A DNA stretch of 61,199 nt from an uncultured Prevotella sp. (GTDB lineage: Bacteria; Bacteroidota; Bacteroidia; Bacteroidales; Bacteroidaceae): assembly GCA_902798285.1 (NCBI GenBank), contig CADBVZ010000014.1:1-61199 (forward strand). Direction: 5' to 3'. Under the pieces are notes generated by a model that was not told the DNA's origin, made no database searches, and saw nothing but the letters and a program-made list of their open reading frames with translations. Of this stretch, positions 50,349 to 60,329 are shown in pieces; position 1 is the first letter of the stretch, and each line of letters starts with the position of its first letter. Both the position numbers and the translations under genes were made by a program.

Positions 50349-51368
50349 ATGAAAGCAATACAGATTAGCGAACCTTCTGTGATGAAGGTCATTGATATGC
50401 CCGAGCCCCAGATGGGCGACGACGAAGTACTGTTAAAAATGAAGTATGTAGGTTTCTGCGGTAGCGACCTCAACACCTTCCGCGGAGGCAACCCTATGGT
50501 TAAAATGCCCGTAGTGCCAGGCCATGAGGTAGGCGCCGAGATTGTAAAGGTAGGCAAGAACGTGCCAGAGGGGCTGAAGCCTGGCATGGTAGTCACTGTG
50601 AATCCCTATACCAACTGTGGCAAGTGCGCCTCTTGTCGTAATGGCCGCGTAAATGCTTGCGAACACAACGAAACTCTGGGTGTGCAGCGTTGGGGAGCCA
50701 TGTGCGAATATCTCTCACTGCCTTGGGAGAAGGTTATACCCGCCGGCCTACTCACGCCTCGTACCTGTGCCCTTATCGAACCGATGAGCGTTGGCTTCCA
50801 CGCCGTAAGTCGTGCTCAGGTATCTGACATCGATGTGGTGGTGGTCATCGGTTGTGGCATGGTGGGTATGGGAGCAGTTGTGCGCTCTGCTCAGCGTGGA
50901 GCTACTGTCGTTGCAGCCGACATCGATGATGAGAAACTGGCGCTTGCCAAGGAGATGGGGGCCAGCTACACCATCAACACCATGACAGAGGATGTGCATG
51001 CTCGTCTGAGAGAAATGACATCAGGGTTCGGTCCTGATGTGATCATCGAGGCCGTAGGTAGTGTACCTACTTATCAGATGGCTGTCAACGAGGTAGCCTT
51101 CACAGGTCGCGTGGTCTGCATCGGCTATGCCAAGAGCGAAGTATCGTTCCAAACCAAGTACTTTGTACAGAAGGAACTCGACATCCGTGGCTCGCGCAAT
51201 GCCCAGCCCAGTGATTTCCGTGCTGTCATCCATTATCTGGAGCGTGGCACCTGCCCCGTTGATCGTCTCATCAGCAACGAGGTAAAGCCCGAACACGCCC
51301 TCGAGGCTATGCAGGAATGGGCCTCCGCCCCAGGCAAAGTATTCCGTATCCTTGTGGATTTCGGATAA
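50349..51368 (+). CDS. Zinc-binding medium-chain alcohol dehydrogenase
   Basis: A 339-residue MDR enzyme. Catalytic zinc ligands are in YVGFCGSDLNTF and VVPGHEVGAEI; the structural zinc site is NCGKCASCRNGRVNAC; the nucleotide fold is VVVVIGCGMVGMGAVVRSAQ. It resembles RspB/threonine- or sugar-alcohol dehydrogenases. It lies 13 bases after the aldo/keto reductase, so it probably acts on a downstream fucose intermediate such as a keto-deoxy-fuconate, or on lactaldehyde; the substrate is unproven. Confidence 0.9.
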   Translation: MKAIQISEPSVMKVIDMPEPQMGDDEVLLKMKYVGFCGSDLNTFRGGNPMVKMPVVPGHEVGAEIVKVGKNVPEGLKPGMVVTVNPYTNCGKCASCRNGRVNACEHNETLGVQRWGAMCEYLSLPWEKVIPAGLLTPRTCALIEPMSVGFHAVSRAQVSDIDVVVVIGCGMVGMGAVVRSAQRGATVVAADIDDEKLALAKEMGASYTINTMTEDVHARLREMTSGFGPDVIIEAVGSVPTYQMAVNEVAFTGRVVCIGYAKSEVSFQTKYFVQKELDIRGSRNAQPSDFRAVIHYLERGTCPVDRLISNEVKPEHALEAMQEWASAPGKVFRILVDFG

Positions 51369-51400
51369 TCACATTATCCACGACTTTATTAGAATTATCT

Positions 51401-51439
51401 CCCTGTTACAGTAAAATTAGTTGTTTTACTGTAACAGGG
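51401..51439. repeat. Perfect 16-bp inverted repeat after the fucose operon
   Basis: CCCTGTTACAGTAAAA (51401-51416) and its exact complement (51424-51439) with a 7-base loop. No T-run follows, so it may be a terminator of unusual form, a 3' mRNA-stabilising stem or a protein site. Confidence 0.65.
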
Positions 51440-51525
51440 AATATCTATTGGTACTATCGTCCATATTTTTTGAGAGAAAGACTTTGTTTTTTGAGAAAAA
51501 TAGCTAAGGTTTCAAGGGAAATGCC

Positions 51526-51533
51526 TATATTTG
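51526..51533 (+). promoter_or_regulatory. -7 promoter element of the GH105-GH2 operon
   Basis: TATATTTG, 36 bases before the ATG at 51570. Confidence 0.65.
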
Positions 51534-51569
51534 CACACAGATTCAACAAAACTAAAAAACTACAAAACA

Positions 51570-52721
51570 ATGAAGAAAACGATTCTTTCACTCCTCGTGC
51601 TGATGATGGCAACGATGACGATGGCCCAAAGCGACAAGGCTAACGACGTGATGACCACACTCAGATTGGCGAACGACTACTTTATGGCGAAGTATGCCGA
51701 CCCTACCCTTCCCACGAACGTAAACAGGATTCGTCCTTCGTCATTATGGACCCGTGCCGTATATTACGAGGGACTGATGGCGCTTTACGAGATTGACCCG
51801 CAGGAGCGCTACATTGATTATACAGATCGTTGGGGAAGTTTCCATCAGTGGACGCCACGTAACGGCGTGAAGACTAACGATGCCGACGACCAGTGCTGTG
51901 GACAGACCTATGCGGACCGTTATATGCAGAGAGGTGGCGAGGAGAAGATAGCCAAGATTATTGAGAACCTAGACAACCAGATGCAGACGCCCAACAAGCA
52001 GAAACCCGAGGCAGAGGGTTCACTCTATGGCTGGTGGACTTGGATTGATGCCATACAGATGGCCATGCCGCTCTATATGCAGATCTATAAGATTACAGGC
52101 GAGCGCAAGTATGCTGACCACGCCATGAAGATGTATCTGTGGAGCCGCAATACGTTGGCTGGTGGTCTGTTTAACGTAAAAGAGGGACTCTGGTGGAGAG
52201 ATAAGGACTACGTAGCGCCTTACAAAACACCCGACGGCAAGAACTGCTACTGGAGTCGTGGCAATGGTTGGGTGTATGCAGCCCTGGTACGTTGCATGAA
52301 CCTGCTGTCGCCTAAAGACAAGTACTACAAGCAGTTGAAGGCCGACTTCCTGCTGATGAGTGAGGCATTGAAGAACTGTCAGCGACAGGAGGACGGACTT
52401 TGGAATCCAAGTCTGGTATCGTATGCTGACTATGGTGGCAAGGAGATGAGTGGTACGGCACTCTTCCTCTATGGTATGGCGTGGGGTATTCAGAAGGGCT
52501 ATCTGAAGGCTACTGTTTATAAGCCCGTTTGCGACAAGGCTTGGGAGGGATTGGTGCGCGACTGCGTACATCCTGACGGATTCCTCGGTTGGGCGCAAGG
52601 CACAGGTAAAGATCCATCGGCAGGTCAGCCGCTCTCGTATACCAAAGTACCGGATTTCGAGGACTACGGCACCGGCTGCTTCCTCCTCGGCGGATGCGAA
52701 TACTATAAATTAGTAAAATGA
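51570..52721 (+). CDS. Unsaturated glucuronyl/rhamnogalacturonyl hydrolase family protein (GH105/GH88 type)
   Basis: A 383-residue secreted protein with a signal peptide (KKTILSLLVLMMATMTMAQ) and an (alpha/alpha)6 barrel. Blocks GWWTWIDAIQMAMPLYMQIY, GLWWRDKDYVAPY and CYWSRGNGWVYAALVRCMNL are typical of GH105/YteR. Such enzymes hydrate the double bond of unsaturated uronic acids left by lyases, from rhamnogalacturonan, arabinogalactan or related glycans. No lyase is in the window. The stop overlaps the next start (ATGA), coupling it to a GH2 enzyme. A start at 51531 would overlap the promoter. Confidence 0.88.
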   Translation: MKKTILSLLVLMMATMTMAQSDKANDVMTTLRLANDYFMAKYADPTLPTNVNRIRPSSLWTRAVYYEGLMALYEIDPQERYIDYTDRWGSFHQWTPRNGVKTNDADDQCCGQTYADRYMQRGGEEKIAKIIENLDNQMQTPNKQKPEAEGSLYGWWTWIDAIQMAMPLYMQIYKITGERKYADHAMKMYLWSRNTLAGGLFNVKEGLWWRDKDYVAPYKTPDGKNCYWSRGNGWVYAALVRCMNLLSPKDKYYKQLKADFLLMSEALKNCQRQEDGLWNPSLVSYADYGGKEMSGTALFLYGMAWGIQKGYLKATVYKPVCDKAWEGLVRDCVHPDGFLGWAQGTGKDPSAGQPLSYTKVPDFEDYGTGCFLLGGCEYYKLVK

Positions 52722-55090
52722 AGAGAATTATAATCACCATAACAGCTGTGCTGATGACGCTAAGCGCATCAGCACAGCGCCATTATGAGAGTCTTAACTT
52801 CGGATGGGAATTTAGACTAAACGATGAGGGGAAATGGAAGCAAGTGGATGTACCCCATGACTTTCAGATAGAACAGCCCTGGGTGGCACCGGCAGCCGAC
52901 GAAAGACCAGACAACACTGATGTGGCTGCTAACATTAAGAGTCGCCTGTCGAGTCGCGGGTTCAAGGAGATGGGTAAAGGCTACTATCGTCTGCACTATA
53001 CCCCCGATGCTGCGATGAAGGGGCAGCGCGTATTGCTCGACTTTGAAGGCATCATGTACACCGCCGATGTGCTGGTGAACATGAAACACGTGGGTGGCAC
53101 GGACTATGGCTACGTGGGCTTCGAGCTGGATATTACCGACGAACTGAAATATGGTGAGGACAATCTTATAGAGGTGGTGGCCGATACCCGCGAGCCGGGC
53201 AACTCCCGTTGGTATACGGGTGGTGGACTGTTCCGCAACGTAAGCATCGTGAGCACACCAAAGGATCTGTTCTTCGGGCGTCATCCGCTATACATCACTA
53301 CTCGCGATAACAAATACGTGAGCATATCAGCGGAATTTACCAACCGCACGAAGGATCAGGCCACTAACATCCGCGTGCAGATTCTAGACCCCGACGGCAC
53401 AATGGTTTACGACAATACCATAGCCTTGAAGCGCCATAAGATGGCCCGCACGCAGGAAGAGCGCATCGCCACAGATGTGGAAATCAAAGATCCGAAGGTG
53501 TGGGATCTCGATACACCTTATTTATATATTGTAAAAGCACAGCTACTGCGTGAAGATGGAACGGTAGCCGACGAGGTATCGGATGAGTTTGGTATCCGTA
53601 CTGTGGAGTTCGGTCCGGAGTTTGGTCTTAAGTTGAACGGCAAAAAGGTACTGCTGAAGGGTTATGCCAACCACCACACGCTAGGTGCTCTTGGTGCTGC
53701 AGCCTACCCCAAAGCCATCGAGAAGCGCATCAAACTGATGAAACAGTTTGGCATGAACCATATACGCACCTCGCACAATCCCTACAGCCGCGACTTTATC
53801 CGCCTCTGCGACAAATACGGCATTCTGATAGTAGACGAACTCTACGACAAGTGGACGCGTCAGCATACGGGTGGCAAGATTAGTTTCGAGGAGCACTGGC
53901 AGAAGGAAGTGCCCGAGTGGGTAAAGCGCGACAGAAACTCGCCATCAGTGGTGCTATGGAGCTTAGGCAACGAGCTACAACAGGACCCAAATATGCCATT
54001 TAATGACTTTGGCGTAACGATGTACAAGTTACAGAAGACGCTCCTGCAGCGTTATGACTCCACCCGATTGGTGACTGTGGCCATGCACCCCCGTTATCGC
54101 AACTGGGAGACTGACTCCCTCCCCCACGACCTAGCCATGCAGACAGACATTCAGGCTTACAACTACCGCTATATGTACTTCCCTGGTGACGGACGCCGAT
54201 TCCCATGGATGACATTCTACCAGAGCGAAGCCTCTATATCAGCCATGGGACCGAATTTCTTCGAGATGAATCTCGACAAGGTAATCGGTCTGGCCTATTG
54301 GGGTGCTATCGACTATCTGGGTGAGAGTCAGGGATGGCCCGCTAAGGGTTGGGCACAGGGTGTATTCGATATTTCATTGGAGCCGAAACCGAAGGCTTAC
54401 TTGATGCGTTCATTCTTCAAGCCTGAGGAACCTGTAGTGCATATCGCCGTGATAGATTCGAAGAACGAGGTCATGTGGAATGGTGTGCAGACGGGCAACG
54501 ATGGTATGAGCGACCATTGGTGCCGTAAGCCCGGCACGGAACTGAGCCTGATCACCTACACCAACGCCGACGAGGTGGAGCTGCTGTTGAACGGCAAGAG
54601 TTTGGGCCGTAAGCAGAATCCCAAGAACGACACAAAACAGCGCAACCAGATCAAATGGGATAACATTATCTACGAGGATGGCATATTAGAGGCTATAGCC
54701 TATATTAATAATAAGGTGGTGGCTCGTCACAAGATTGAGACAACTGGCAAAGCCATTCGACTGAAGGCCACACCAGAGGACAACTACTGGAAAGCTGATG
54801 GCACTGACCTGATGCACATCCGTATAGAGACCATTGACAGCAAGGGCCGTCGTGTACCGATGGCACAGGATGAACTGAAGTTTGAGGTGGAGGGCGATGC
54901 CCGCATCGTGGCTGTGACTAATGGCGACATTAACAGCGAGGAACTGAACGTACAGGATCATCGTCGACTTTGGAACGGCTCGGCTATGGTGATCCTCCGC
55001 GCTGGCAAATCGCCATCGAGGGTTTTGCTAAAGACGACCTCAGCCAACTTCAAGCCCATCACCACCAAGTTGGAAACCACAACCCCATGA
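52718..55090 (+). CDS. Glycoside hydrolase family 2 protein (beta-galactosidase-like)
   Basis: A 790-residue secreted enzyme (signal peptide ending SASAQ). Sugar-binding domain (LNFGWEFRLNDEGKWKQVDV, then GYYRLHYTPDAAMKG), an Ig-like domain, and a barrel with FGMNHIRTSHNPYSRDFIRL. The acid/base is Glu about 419 (WSLGNELQQDP) and the nucleophile Glu about 504 (TFYQSEASI). C-terminal DUF4982-like and Ig-like parts follow (YTNADEVELLLNGKSLGRK). It is one reading frame with GH105 by ATGA overlap, so the two likely act on the same glycan. Confidence 0.92.
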   Translation: MKRIIITITAVLMTLSASAQRHYESLNFGWEFRLNDEGKWKQVDVPHDFQIEQPWVAPAADERPDNTDVAANIKSRLSSRGFKEMGKGYYRLHYTPDAAMKGQRVLLDFEGIMYTADVLVNMKHVGGTDYGYVGFELDITDELKYGEDNLIEVVADTREPGNSRWYTGGGLFRNVSIVSTPKDLFFGRHPLYITTRDNKYVSISAEFTNRTKDQATNIRVQILDPDGTMVYDNTIALKRHKMARTQEERIATDVEIKDPKVWDLDTPYLYIVKAQLLREDGTVADEVSDEFGIRTVEFGPEFGLKLNGKKVLLKGYANHHTLGALGAAAYPKAIEKRIKLMKQFGMNHIRTSHNPYSRDFIRLCDKYGILIVDELYDKWTRQHTGGKISFEEHWQKEVPEWVKRDRNSPSVVLWSLGNELQQDPNMPFNDFGVTMYKLQKTLLQRYDSTRLVTVAMHPRYRNWETDSLPHDLAMQTDIQAYNYRYMYFPGDGRRFPWMTFYQSEASISAMGPNFFEMNLDKVIGLAYWGAIDYLGESQGWPAKGWAQGVFDISLEPKPKAYLMRSFFKPEEPVVHIAVIDSKNEVMWNGVQTGNDGMSDHWCRKPGTELSLITYTNADEVELLLNGKSLGRKQNPKNDTKQRNQIKWDNIIYEDGILEAIAYINNKVVARHKIETTGKAIRLKATPEDNYWKADGTDLMHIRIETIDSKGRRVPMAQDELKFEVEGDARIVAVTNGDINSEELNVQDHRRLWNGSAMVILRAGKSPSRVLLKTTSANFKPITTKLETTTP

Positions 55091-55111
55091 TTCATCATTA
55101 TGAGGATAAAA

Positions 55112-55150
55112 CAAAAAAAAGGCAGAAATCTTTCGATTTTCTGCCTTTTT
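55112..55150. terminator. Bidirectional terminator between GH2 and tRNA-Met
   Basis: AAAAAGGCAGAAA (55116-55128) pairs with TTTCTGCCTTTTT (55138-55150), with A- and T-runs on the two sides; it serves both convergent units. Confidence 0.8.
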
Positions 55151-55153
55151 AAG

Positions 55154-55227
55154 TAGCGGGAGCCGGGATTGAACCGGCGACCTCATGATTATGAATCATG
55201 CGCTCTAACCAGCTGAGCTATCCCGCC
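55154..55227 (-). tRNA. tRNA-Met (anticodon CAT)
   Basis: A 74-base cloverleaf on the minus strand: acceptor GGCGGGA with TCCCGCT (G1-U72 at the end), D arm GCTC/GAGC, anticodon stem CATGA/TCATG with loop TTCATAA (anticodon CAT), T loop TTCAATC. Probably elongator Met; a CAT anticodon modified to read AUA (tRNA-Ile2) cannot be fully excluded. CCA is not encoded. Confidence 0.88.
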
Positions 55228-55303
55228 ATCTTGCTGTTAAGCGGGTGCATCTGAAACTAACAAAATTTTTAGGGAAAATATTTTGTATTTCGGATAATTT
55301 TCG

Positions 55304-55311
55304 TAATTTTG
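55304..55311 (+). promoter_or_regulatory. -7 promoter element of the START-like gene
   Basis: TAATTTTG with TTTG (55282-55285) 18 bases upstream; 37 bases before the ATG. Confidence 0.62.
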
Positions 55312-55348
55312 TAGCGAAATAACTATCAATAACTAACCCCTAAAGCGT

Positions 55349-55744
55349 ATGGGAAAGCAAAAATTAAGCATTGAATACCCCCTGACAACAAAGTCGCCCA
55401 ACATTATTTGGGAGCAGATAAGCAGTGCCCACGGACTGGAGCGCTGGTTGGCAGACCATGTGACAGAAGAAAACGGTGTGTTCACCTTTACGTGGGGGGA
55501 GCCTTGGACTGAACAGGATGTACGCAAGGCACAACTGATAGAATATGTAAAGTACGACCACATCAGACTGCAATGGGAGGAAGAGGACGACGACACTTTT
55601 TGGGAGATGCGCATCGGAAAGAGTGATCTAACCAACCATCTGAACCTCTTTATTACCGACTTTGCGGAAGATGATGACGCCGACGGACTGAGAATACTCT
55701 GGGAAAGTAATCTGGAGAGACTACACTCGACAACAGGCTTGTAA
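55349..55744 (+). CDS. START-like domain protein
   Basis: A 131-residue soluble protein with the SRPBCC/START-like fold seen in Bacteroidetes: LSIEYPLTTKSPNIIWEQIS at the start, GLERWLADHV and FTWGEPWTEQDVRKAQLIEY. The C-terminal helix (LRILWESNLERLHSTTG) is typical. These proteins bind hydrophobic ligands or act as small chaperones; the ligand is unknown. It stands alone between two promoters. Confidence 0.85.
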   Translation: MGKQKLSIEYPLTTKSPNIIWEQISSAHGLERWLADHVTEENGVFTFTWGEPWTEQDVRKAQLIEYVKYDHIRLQWEEEDDDTFWEMRIGKSDLTNHLNLFITDFAEDDDADGLRILWESNLERLHSTTGL

Positions 55745-55754
55745 GGAAGTAAAG

Positions 55755-55788
55755 AATGAAAAAATGATAAAAACCTCATTTTTTCATT
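55755..55788 (+). terminator. Terminator hairpin overlapping the next promoter
   Basis: AATGAAAAAATGA (55755-55767) and TCATTTTTTCATT (55776-55788) are exact complements, followed by T-rich sequence. The right arm covers the expected -33 region of the LptF/G gene promoter. Confidence 0.6.
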
Positions 55789-55797
55789 TTTTCTTTG

Positions 55798-55805
55798 TAC
55801 CTTTG
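55798..55805 (+). promoter_or_regulatory. -7 promoter element of the LptF/G gene
   Basis: TACCTTTG, 10 bases before ATG 55816. Confidence 0.68.
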
Positions 55806-55815
55806 CACGCTGATT

Positions 55816-57729
55816 ATGTTTGGGATTAAGAAATTAGACATATTCATCACGAAACAGTTCGGACTGCTATTCGTGGGAACATTCTTCATCTGCCAGTTTG
55901 TGTTGATGATGCAGTTCCTGTGGCGCTATGTAGACGAACTCATCGGAAAAGGTCTCTCACTGGAGATAATGGCACAGTTCTTTTGGTACATGGGACTGAT
56001 GCTGATGCCCCAGGCATTCCCACTAGCCATCCTCCTATCGTCGCTGATTGCTTTTGGAAACTTGGGGGAGAGCAGCGAGCTGACAGCCATCAAGGCCGCA
56101 GGTATATCATTGCTGCAGGCTTTCCGCCCACTGATTGTTATCTCCATACTAATGGCGGGCGTTTCGTTCTACTTCCAGAACGTGGTAGGTCCACAGGCTA
56201 ACCAGGATTTCTACCGACTGTTGCTGGGTATGAAACAGAAAAGCCCAGAGGCTAACATCCCTGAAGGCATGTTCTATGATGGTATTCCAAACACGAATAT
56301 CTATGTTCAGAAGAAGGATATGAACACAGGTATGCTCTACGGCATCATGGTATACCGCATGACCGGCAGCTACGAAGACCAGGCCATCATCCTGGCCGAC
56401 TCGGGCATGATGCAATCCACCGCAGAGAAGAAGCACCTGTTGCTGACACTATACAATGGCGTATGGAACGAGAGTATGCGCTCTCAGGACTTGGCTGGAA
56501 CAGCTAATGTACCCTATCGCCGAGAGACATTCTCAACCAAACGTATCGTTATGGATTTCGATGGCGGCTTCAACATGGCCGACGTTAACGAAATAGCCGG
56601 CGATGCACGAGCAAAGAGTCTGGGCAAGATTCTCCACGATCTCGACTCCATCAAGGAGTTTAACGACAGTGTAGGCCATGCCTACTACGGCGAGGCAAAG
56701 ACATACTATTTCCATCTGCCTGAATTGAGCAAGAACGATTCTCTGAAGATAGTGAAGCAGGTGGCAGAGAAATCAGAGAACTTCGACACACTATTCAATC
56801 GACTAAGCGATCAACAGAAACAGGAGGCTGTGAAGATTGCGATGAACAACGTACAATCGTCGGTGACCGATCTGGAGATGAAGGCTACCTATGCCAAAGC
56901 CCTACACCGCAGGACGAGAACCCACCAGATACAGGCCATTCTAAAATTCACGCTGGCATTTACCTGTATCATCTTCTTCTTTATCGGAGCGCCTCTGGGT
57001 GCTATCATCCGAAAAGGTGGTCTGGGTGTACCTGTAATTATATCGGTACTGGTGTTCATTGTGTATTACATTCTGGACAGTACGGGACAGAAAATGGCAC
57101 GCGACGACCAATGGACCGTATGGTATGGCATGACGATATCCACAGTCGTGCTTACGCCATTGGCAGCATTCTTCACTTACAAAGCAAACAACGACTCCGT
57201 GGTGTTCAACATCGACCTCTACAAGCATCTGGCCATGCAGGTTCTCGGACTCCGCACCAAGCGCCATATCTATCGCAAGGAAGTGATTATTGAGGATCCG
57301 AAATACGGCGAAGACGCTAAAATGCTGGAGGAGGTAAATCGCGAGATAACCGAATACAGCGAGCATCACAAGCTTTTGAGATGGCCCAACCCCATCAACG
57401 TGTTCTTCCATGCTGGCGACGACCAGGAGATTGAACGTATCAACGAGGTGATGGAGAATGCTATTGAGGACCTCAGCTATACGAAGGACAAACTCATACT
57501 GACGGAGTTGAACAACTATCCCGTGATAGCCACCCATGCCCATACAAGGCCATTCCGTCAGAAAGGTTTGAACATCGCCACTGGACTCATATTGCCCATT
57601 GGCATCTTCTTCTACTTCAGGATGCTAAGATTCAGGTTCCGACTCTATAAGGACCTGCGCCACATCCGCCAGACCAGCGAAAGGATCATACCCAGAGTAA
57701 AGGAGTTGGCTGAGAAACAAGGAAACTAA
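55816..57729 (+). CDS. LptF/LptG family permease (lipopolysaccharide export)
   Basis: A 637-residue YjgP/YjgQ-type membrane protein. The N-terminal helices are [20 protein letters not shown] and [19 protein letters not shown], followed by the [20 protein letters not shown] coupling block. A periplasmic beta-jellyroll domain lies between helices 3 and 4, then [20 protein letters not shown] and later helices. It is longer than E. coli LptF (about 366) because of an extended C-terminal part. It forms the inner-membrane part of the LPS transport bridge. The start at 55795 lies upstream of the promoter element and is excluded. Confidence 0.92.
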   Translation: MFGIKKLDIFITKQFGLLFVGTFFICQFVLMMQFLWRYVDELIGKGLSLEIMAQFFWYMGLMLMPQAFPLAILLSSLIAFGNLGESSELTAIKAAGISLLQAFRPLIVISILMAGVSFYFQNVVGPQANQDFYRLLLGMKQKSPEANIPEGMFYDGIPNTNIYVQKKDMNTGMLYGIMVYRMTGSYEDQAIILADSGMMQSTAEKKHLLLTLYNGVWNESMRSQDLAGTANVPYRRETFSTKRIVMDFDGGFNMADVNEIAGDARAKSLGKILHDLDSIKEFNDSVGHAYYGEAKTYYFHLPELSKNDSLKIVKQVAEKSENFDTLFNRLSDQQKQEAVKIAMNNVQSSVTDLEMKATYAKALHRRTRTHQIQAILKFTLAFTCIIFFFIGAPLGAIIRKGGLGVPVIISVLVFIVYYILDSTGQKMARDDQWTVWYGMTISTVVLTPLAAFFTYKANNDSVVFNIDLYKHLAMQVLGLRTKRHIYRKEVIIEDPKYGEDAKMLEEVNREITEYSEHHKLLRWPNPINVFFHAGDDQEIERINEVMENAIEDLSYTKDKLILTELNNYPVIATHAHTRPFRQKGLNIATGLILPIGIFFYFRMLRFRFRLYKDLRHIRQTSERIIPRVKELAEKQGN

Positions 57730-57762
57730 CTACATATATATAATATAATAAGGTATAAGGAA

Positions 57763-58977
57763 ATGATGGAAGAAATGAAGCTCAACAGCATAGAAGAGGC
57801 CGTAGAGGACTTCAAGAAAGGCGAATTCGTCATCGTTGTTGACGATGAGGACCGCGAAAACGAAGGCGACCTGATTATTGCGGCAGAAAAGATTACGGCA
57901 GAGAAGGTGAACTTCATGCTGAAGAACGCCCGTGGTGTGCTCTGCGCACCTATCACCATCGAACGCTGTAAAGAGTTGGATCTGCCCCATCAGGTACAGG
58001 ACAACACCTCTGTGCTTGGCACTCCCTTTACGGTAACCATCGATAAACTCGACGGATGCACCACTGGTGTGAGTGCTCACGATCGTGCTGAGACCATTAA
58101 GGCCCTGGCCGATCCCACGGCTACGCCTCAGACCTTCGGACGTCCAGGACATGTAAACCCCCTTTATGCACAGGATAATGGTGTGCTCCGCAGGAGCGGA
58201 CATACCGAGGCTGCTATCGATCTCTGCCGTATGGCAGGACTCTACCCTGCTGGCGCCCTGATGGAGATCATGAACGAGGATGGCTCGATGGCACGTCTGC
58301 CCCAGCTCATGGAGTTTGCCAAGGAGTGGAACCTGAAACTAATCAGCATCAAGGACATGATAGCCTACCGTCTGAAGAAGGAATCACTTATTGAAGTGGG
58401 CGAAGAAGTAGAGATGCCTACCGACTACGGACACTTCCGTCTGATTCCATTCCGTCAGAAGAGCAATGGTCTGGAGCATCTGGCCCTCATCAAAGGTGAG
58501 TGGAAAGAGGATGAGCCCATTCTGGTGCGCGTCCATTCCTCATGTATGACAGGTGATATCCTCGGCTCGAAGCGTTGCGACTGTGGTGAACAATTGCATA
58601 AAGCCATGCAGACCATCGAGAAGGAAGGCAAAGGCGTGGTGATCTATATGCAACAGGAAGGCCGCGGCATCGGACTGATGAACAAGATTGCCGCCTATAA
58701 ACTTCAGGAAGAGGGACTCGACACGGTTGACGCCAACGTACACCTGGGCTTCAAACCCGATGAACGCGATTATGGCTGTGGTGCCCAGATGCTTCGTTAC
58801 CTCGGTGTTCATAAGATGCGTCTGCTTACCAACAACCCTGTGAAGCGTGTTGGTCTGGAGGCCTATGGACTGGAGATCATCGAGAACGTACCCATCGAGG
58901 TGACACCCAATCCCTATAATCTGCGCTATCTTGAAACGAAGAAGAACCGCATGGGGCATACGCTCCACTTGAAATAA
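57763..58977 (+). CDS. ribBA: Bifunctional 3,4-dihydroxy-2-butanone-4-phosphate synthase / GTP cyclohydrolase II
   Basis: A 404-residue fused riboflavin enzyme. Residues 1-205 are Rib[34 protein letters not shown] and [20 protein letters not shown]. Residues 206-404 are Rib[21 protein letters not shown] (zinc cysteines) and [20 protein letters not shown]. Both starting precursors of riboflavin are made by this protein. No FMN riboswitch is visible in the 33-base gap upstream. It probably shares the LptF/G promoter. Confidence 0.97.
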   Translation: MMEEMKLNSIEEAVEDFKKGEFVIVVDDEDRENEGDLIIAAEKITAEKVNFMLKNARGVLCAPITIERCKELDLPHQVQDNTSVLGTPFTVTIDKLDGCTTGVSAHDRAETIKALADPTATPQTFGRPGHVNPLYAQDNGVLRRSGHTEAAIDLCRMAGLYPAGALMEIMNEDGSMARLPQLMEFAKEWNLKLISIKDMIAYRLKKESLIEVGEEVEMPTDYGHFRLIPFRQKSNGLEHLALIKGEWKEDEPILVRVHSSCMTGDILGSKRCDCGEQLHKAMQTIEKEGKGVVIYMQQEGRGIGLMNKIAAYKLQEEGLDTVDANVHLGFKPDERDYGCGAQMLRYLGVHKMRLLTNNPVKRVGLEAYGLEIIENVPIEVTPNPYNLRYLETKKNRMGHTLHLK

Positions 58978-59052
58978 TGCTCAAAACGTCAGATTTTAGC
59001 CCCAAAAAGCGAAAAAGTGACGTAATTCTTTCGTATTCAAAAATAAAATGCT

Positions 59053-59060
59053 TACTTTTG
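59053..59060 (+). promoter_or_regulatory. -7 promoter element of the aminotransferase gene
   Basis: TACTTTTG, 19 bases before the ATG at 59080. Confidence 0.6.
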
Positions 59061-59079
59061 CACAAAATTTCGTAAACAT

Positions 59080-60273
59080 ATGGCACAATTATCCAATCGT
59101 CTGCAGCGTTTAGCTCCATCAGCAACGCTGGCAATGTCACAGAAAAGTTCTGAGATGAAGGCACAGGGCATCGACGTTATCAACATGAGCGTAGGTGAGC
59201 CCGATTTCAATACGCCCGACCATATCAAACAGGCAGCCAAGCTGGCTATCGACGAGAACTACTCAAGATATTCGCCCGTTCCTGGCTATCCCGATTTGCG
59301 TCAGGCCATTGCCCGCAAATTGGAGCGCGAGAACCATCTGCACTACACTCCCGCAGAGATTCTTGTATCAAATGGTGCCAAGCAGAGCGTGTGCAACACC
59401 GTGATGGCGCTGGTAAACGACGGAGAAGAAGTTATCATTCCTGCCCCCTATTGGGTAAGCTATCCCCAGATGGTTCTGCTGGCTGGCGGTAAGCCCGTCA
59501 TCGTGGAGGCTGGCTTCGAGCAGAACTTCAAGATGACGCCCGAGCAGTTGGAAGCCGCCATTACGCCAAACACCCGTATGATTATCCTCTGCTCTCCCAG
59601 CAACCCCACTGGAAGCGTTTACAGCAAGGATGAGCTGAAGGCACTGGCCGACGTGATTCTGCGTCATGAGGACCTCTTCGTTCTGGCCGACGAGATTTAC
59701 GAACACATCAACTACATTGGTAAACATGAGAGTATCGCCCAGTTCCCAGGCATGAAGGAGCGTTCGATCATCGTCAACGGTGTTTCGAAGGCTTATGCCA
59801 TGACAGGTTGGCGCATCGGATATATTGCCGGCCCCGAATGGATCGTTAAGGGCTGCAACAAACTGCAGGGTCAGTACACCAGTGGCCCTTGCTCTGTCAG
59901 TCAGAAGGCCGCAGAGTTCGCCTATATCTCCAGTCAGGAATGTGTCGAGGAAATGCGTCAGGCCTTTGAGCGTCGTCGCGACCTTATTGTCAAGTTGGCT
60001 AAAGACATCCCAGGACTGGAGGTTAATGTGCCCGAAGGTGCATTCTATCTGTTCCCGAAGTGCAGCAGCTTCTATGGCAAGAGCGATGGTGAGACGACTA
60101 TTAACAACTCCACTGATTTCGCCATGTACCTGCTTGAAAAAGGTCATGTAGCCACCGTTGGAGGAGATGCATTTGGCGATCCTGAATGCTTCCGTATGAG
60201 CTATGCTACAAGCGACGAAAATATCATTGAAGCAATGAAGCGCATCAAGGAAGTAGTGGCAAAATTGAAATAA
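59080..60273 (+). CDS. Class I/II pyridoxal-phosphate aminotransferase (aspartate aminotransferase type)
   Basis: A 397-residue fold-type I enzyme. NMSVGEPDFNTPDHIKQAA, VSNGAKQSVCNTVMALVNDG, ILCSPSNPTGSVYSKDELKA (the SNPTG motif), VLADEIYEHINY and IIVNGVSKAYAMTGWRIGYI (PLP-binding Lys) follow in order. It matches the Ib group of aspartate/prephenate aminotransferases common in Bacteroidetes. Main role is aspartate and aromatic amino acid synthesis; exact specificity is not readable. Confidence 0.94.
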   Translation: MAQLSNRLQRLAPSATLAMSQKSSEMKAQGIDVINMSVGEPDFNTPDHIKQAAKLAIDENYSRYSPVPGYPDLRQAIARKLERENHLHYTPAEILVSNGAKQSVCNTVMALVNDGEEVIIPAPYWVSYPQMVLLAGGKPVIVEAGFEQNFKMTPEQLEAAITPNTRMIILCSPSNPTGSVYSKDELKALADVILRHEDLFVLADEIYEHINYIGKHESIAQFPGMKERSIIVNGVSKAYAMTGWRIGYIAGPEWIVKGCNKLQGQYTSGPCSVSQKAAEFAYISSQECVEEMRQAFERRRDLIVKLAKDIPGLEVNVPEGAFYLFPKCSSFYGKSDGETTINNSTDFAMYLLEKGHVATVGGDAFGDPECFRMSYATSDENIIEAMKRIKEVVAKLK

Positions 60274-60329
60274 AGCTTTAAATCATAGTTAAAAGTTATT
60301 AATTCGTGCTTTATAATCCACGAATTTAG

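Noticed and set aside
57730-57762. Possible FMN riboswitch before ribBA
   Set aside because: The gap is only 33 bases, too short for the aptamer.
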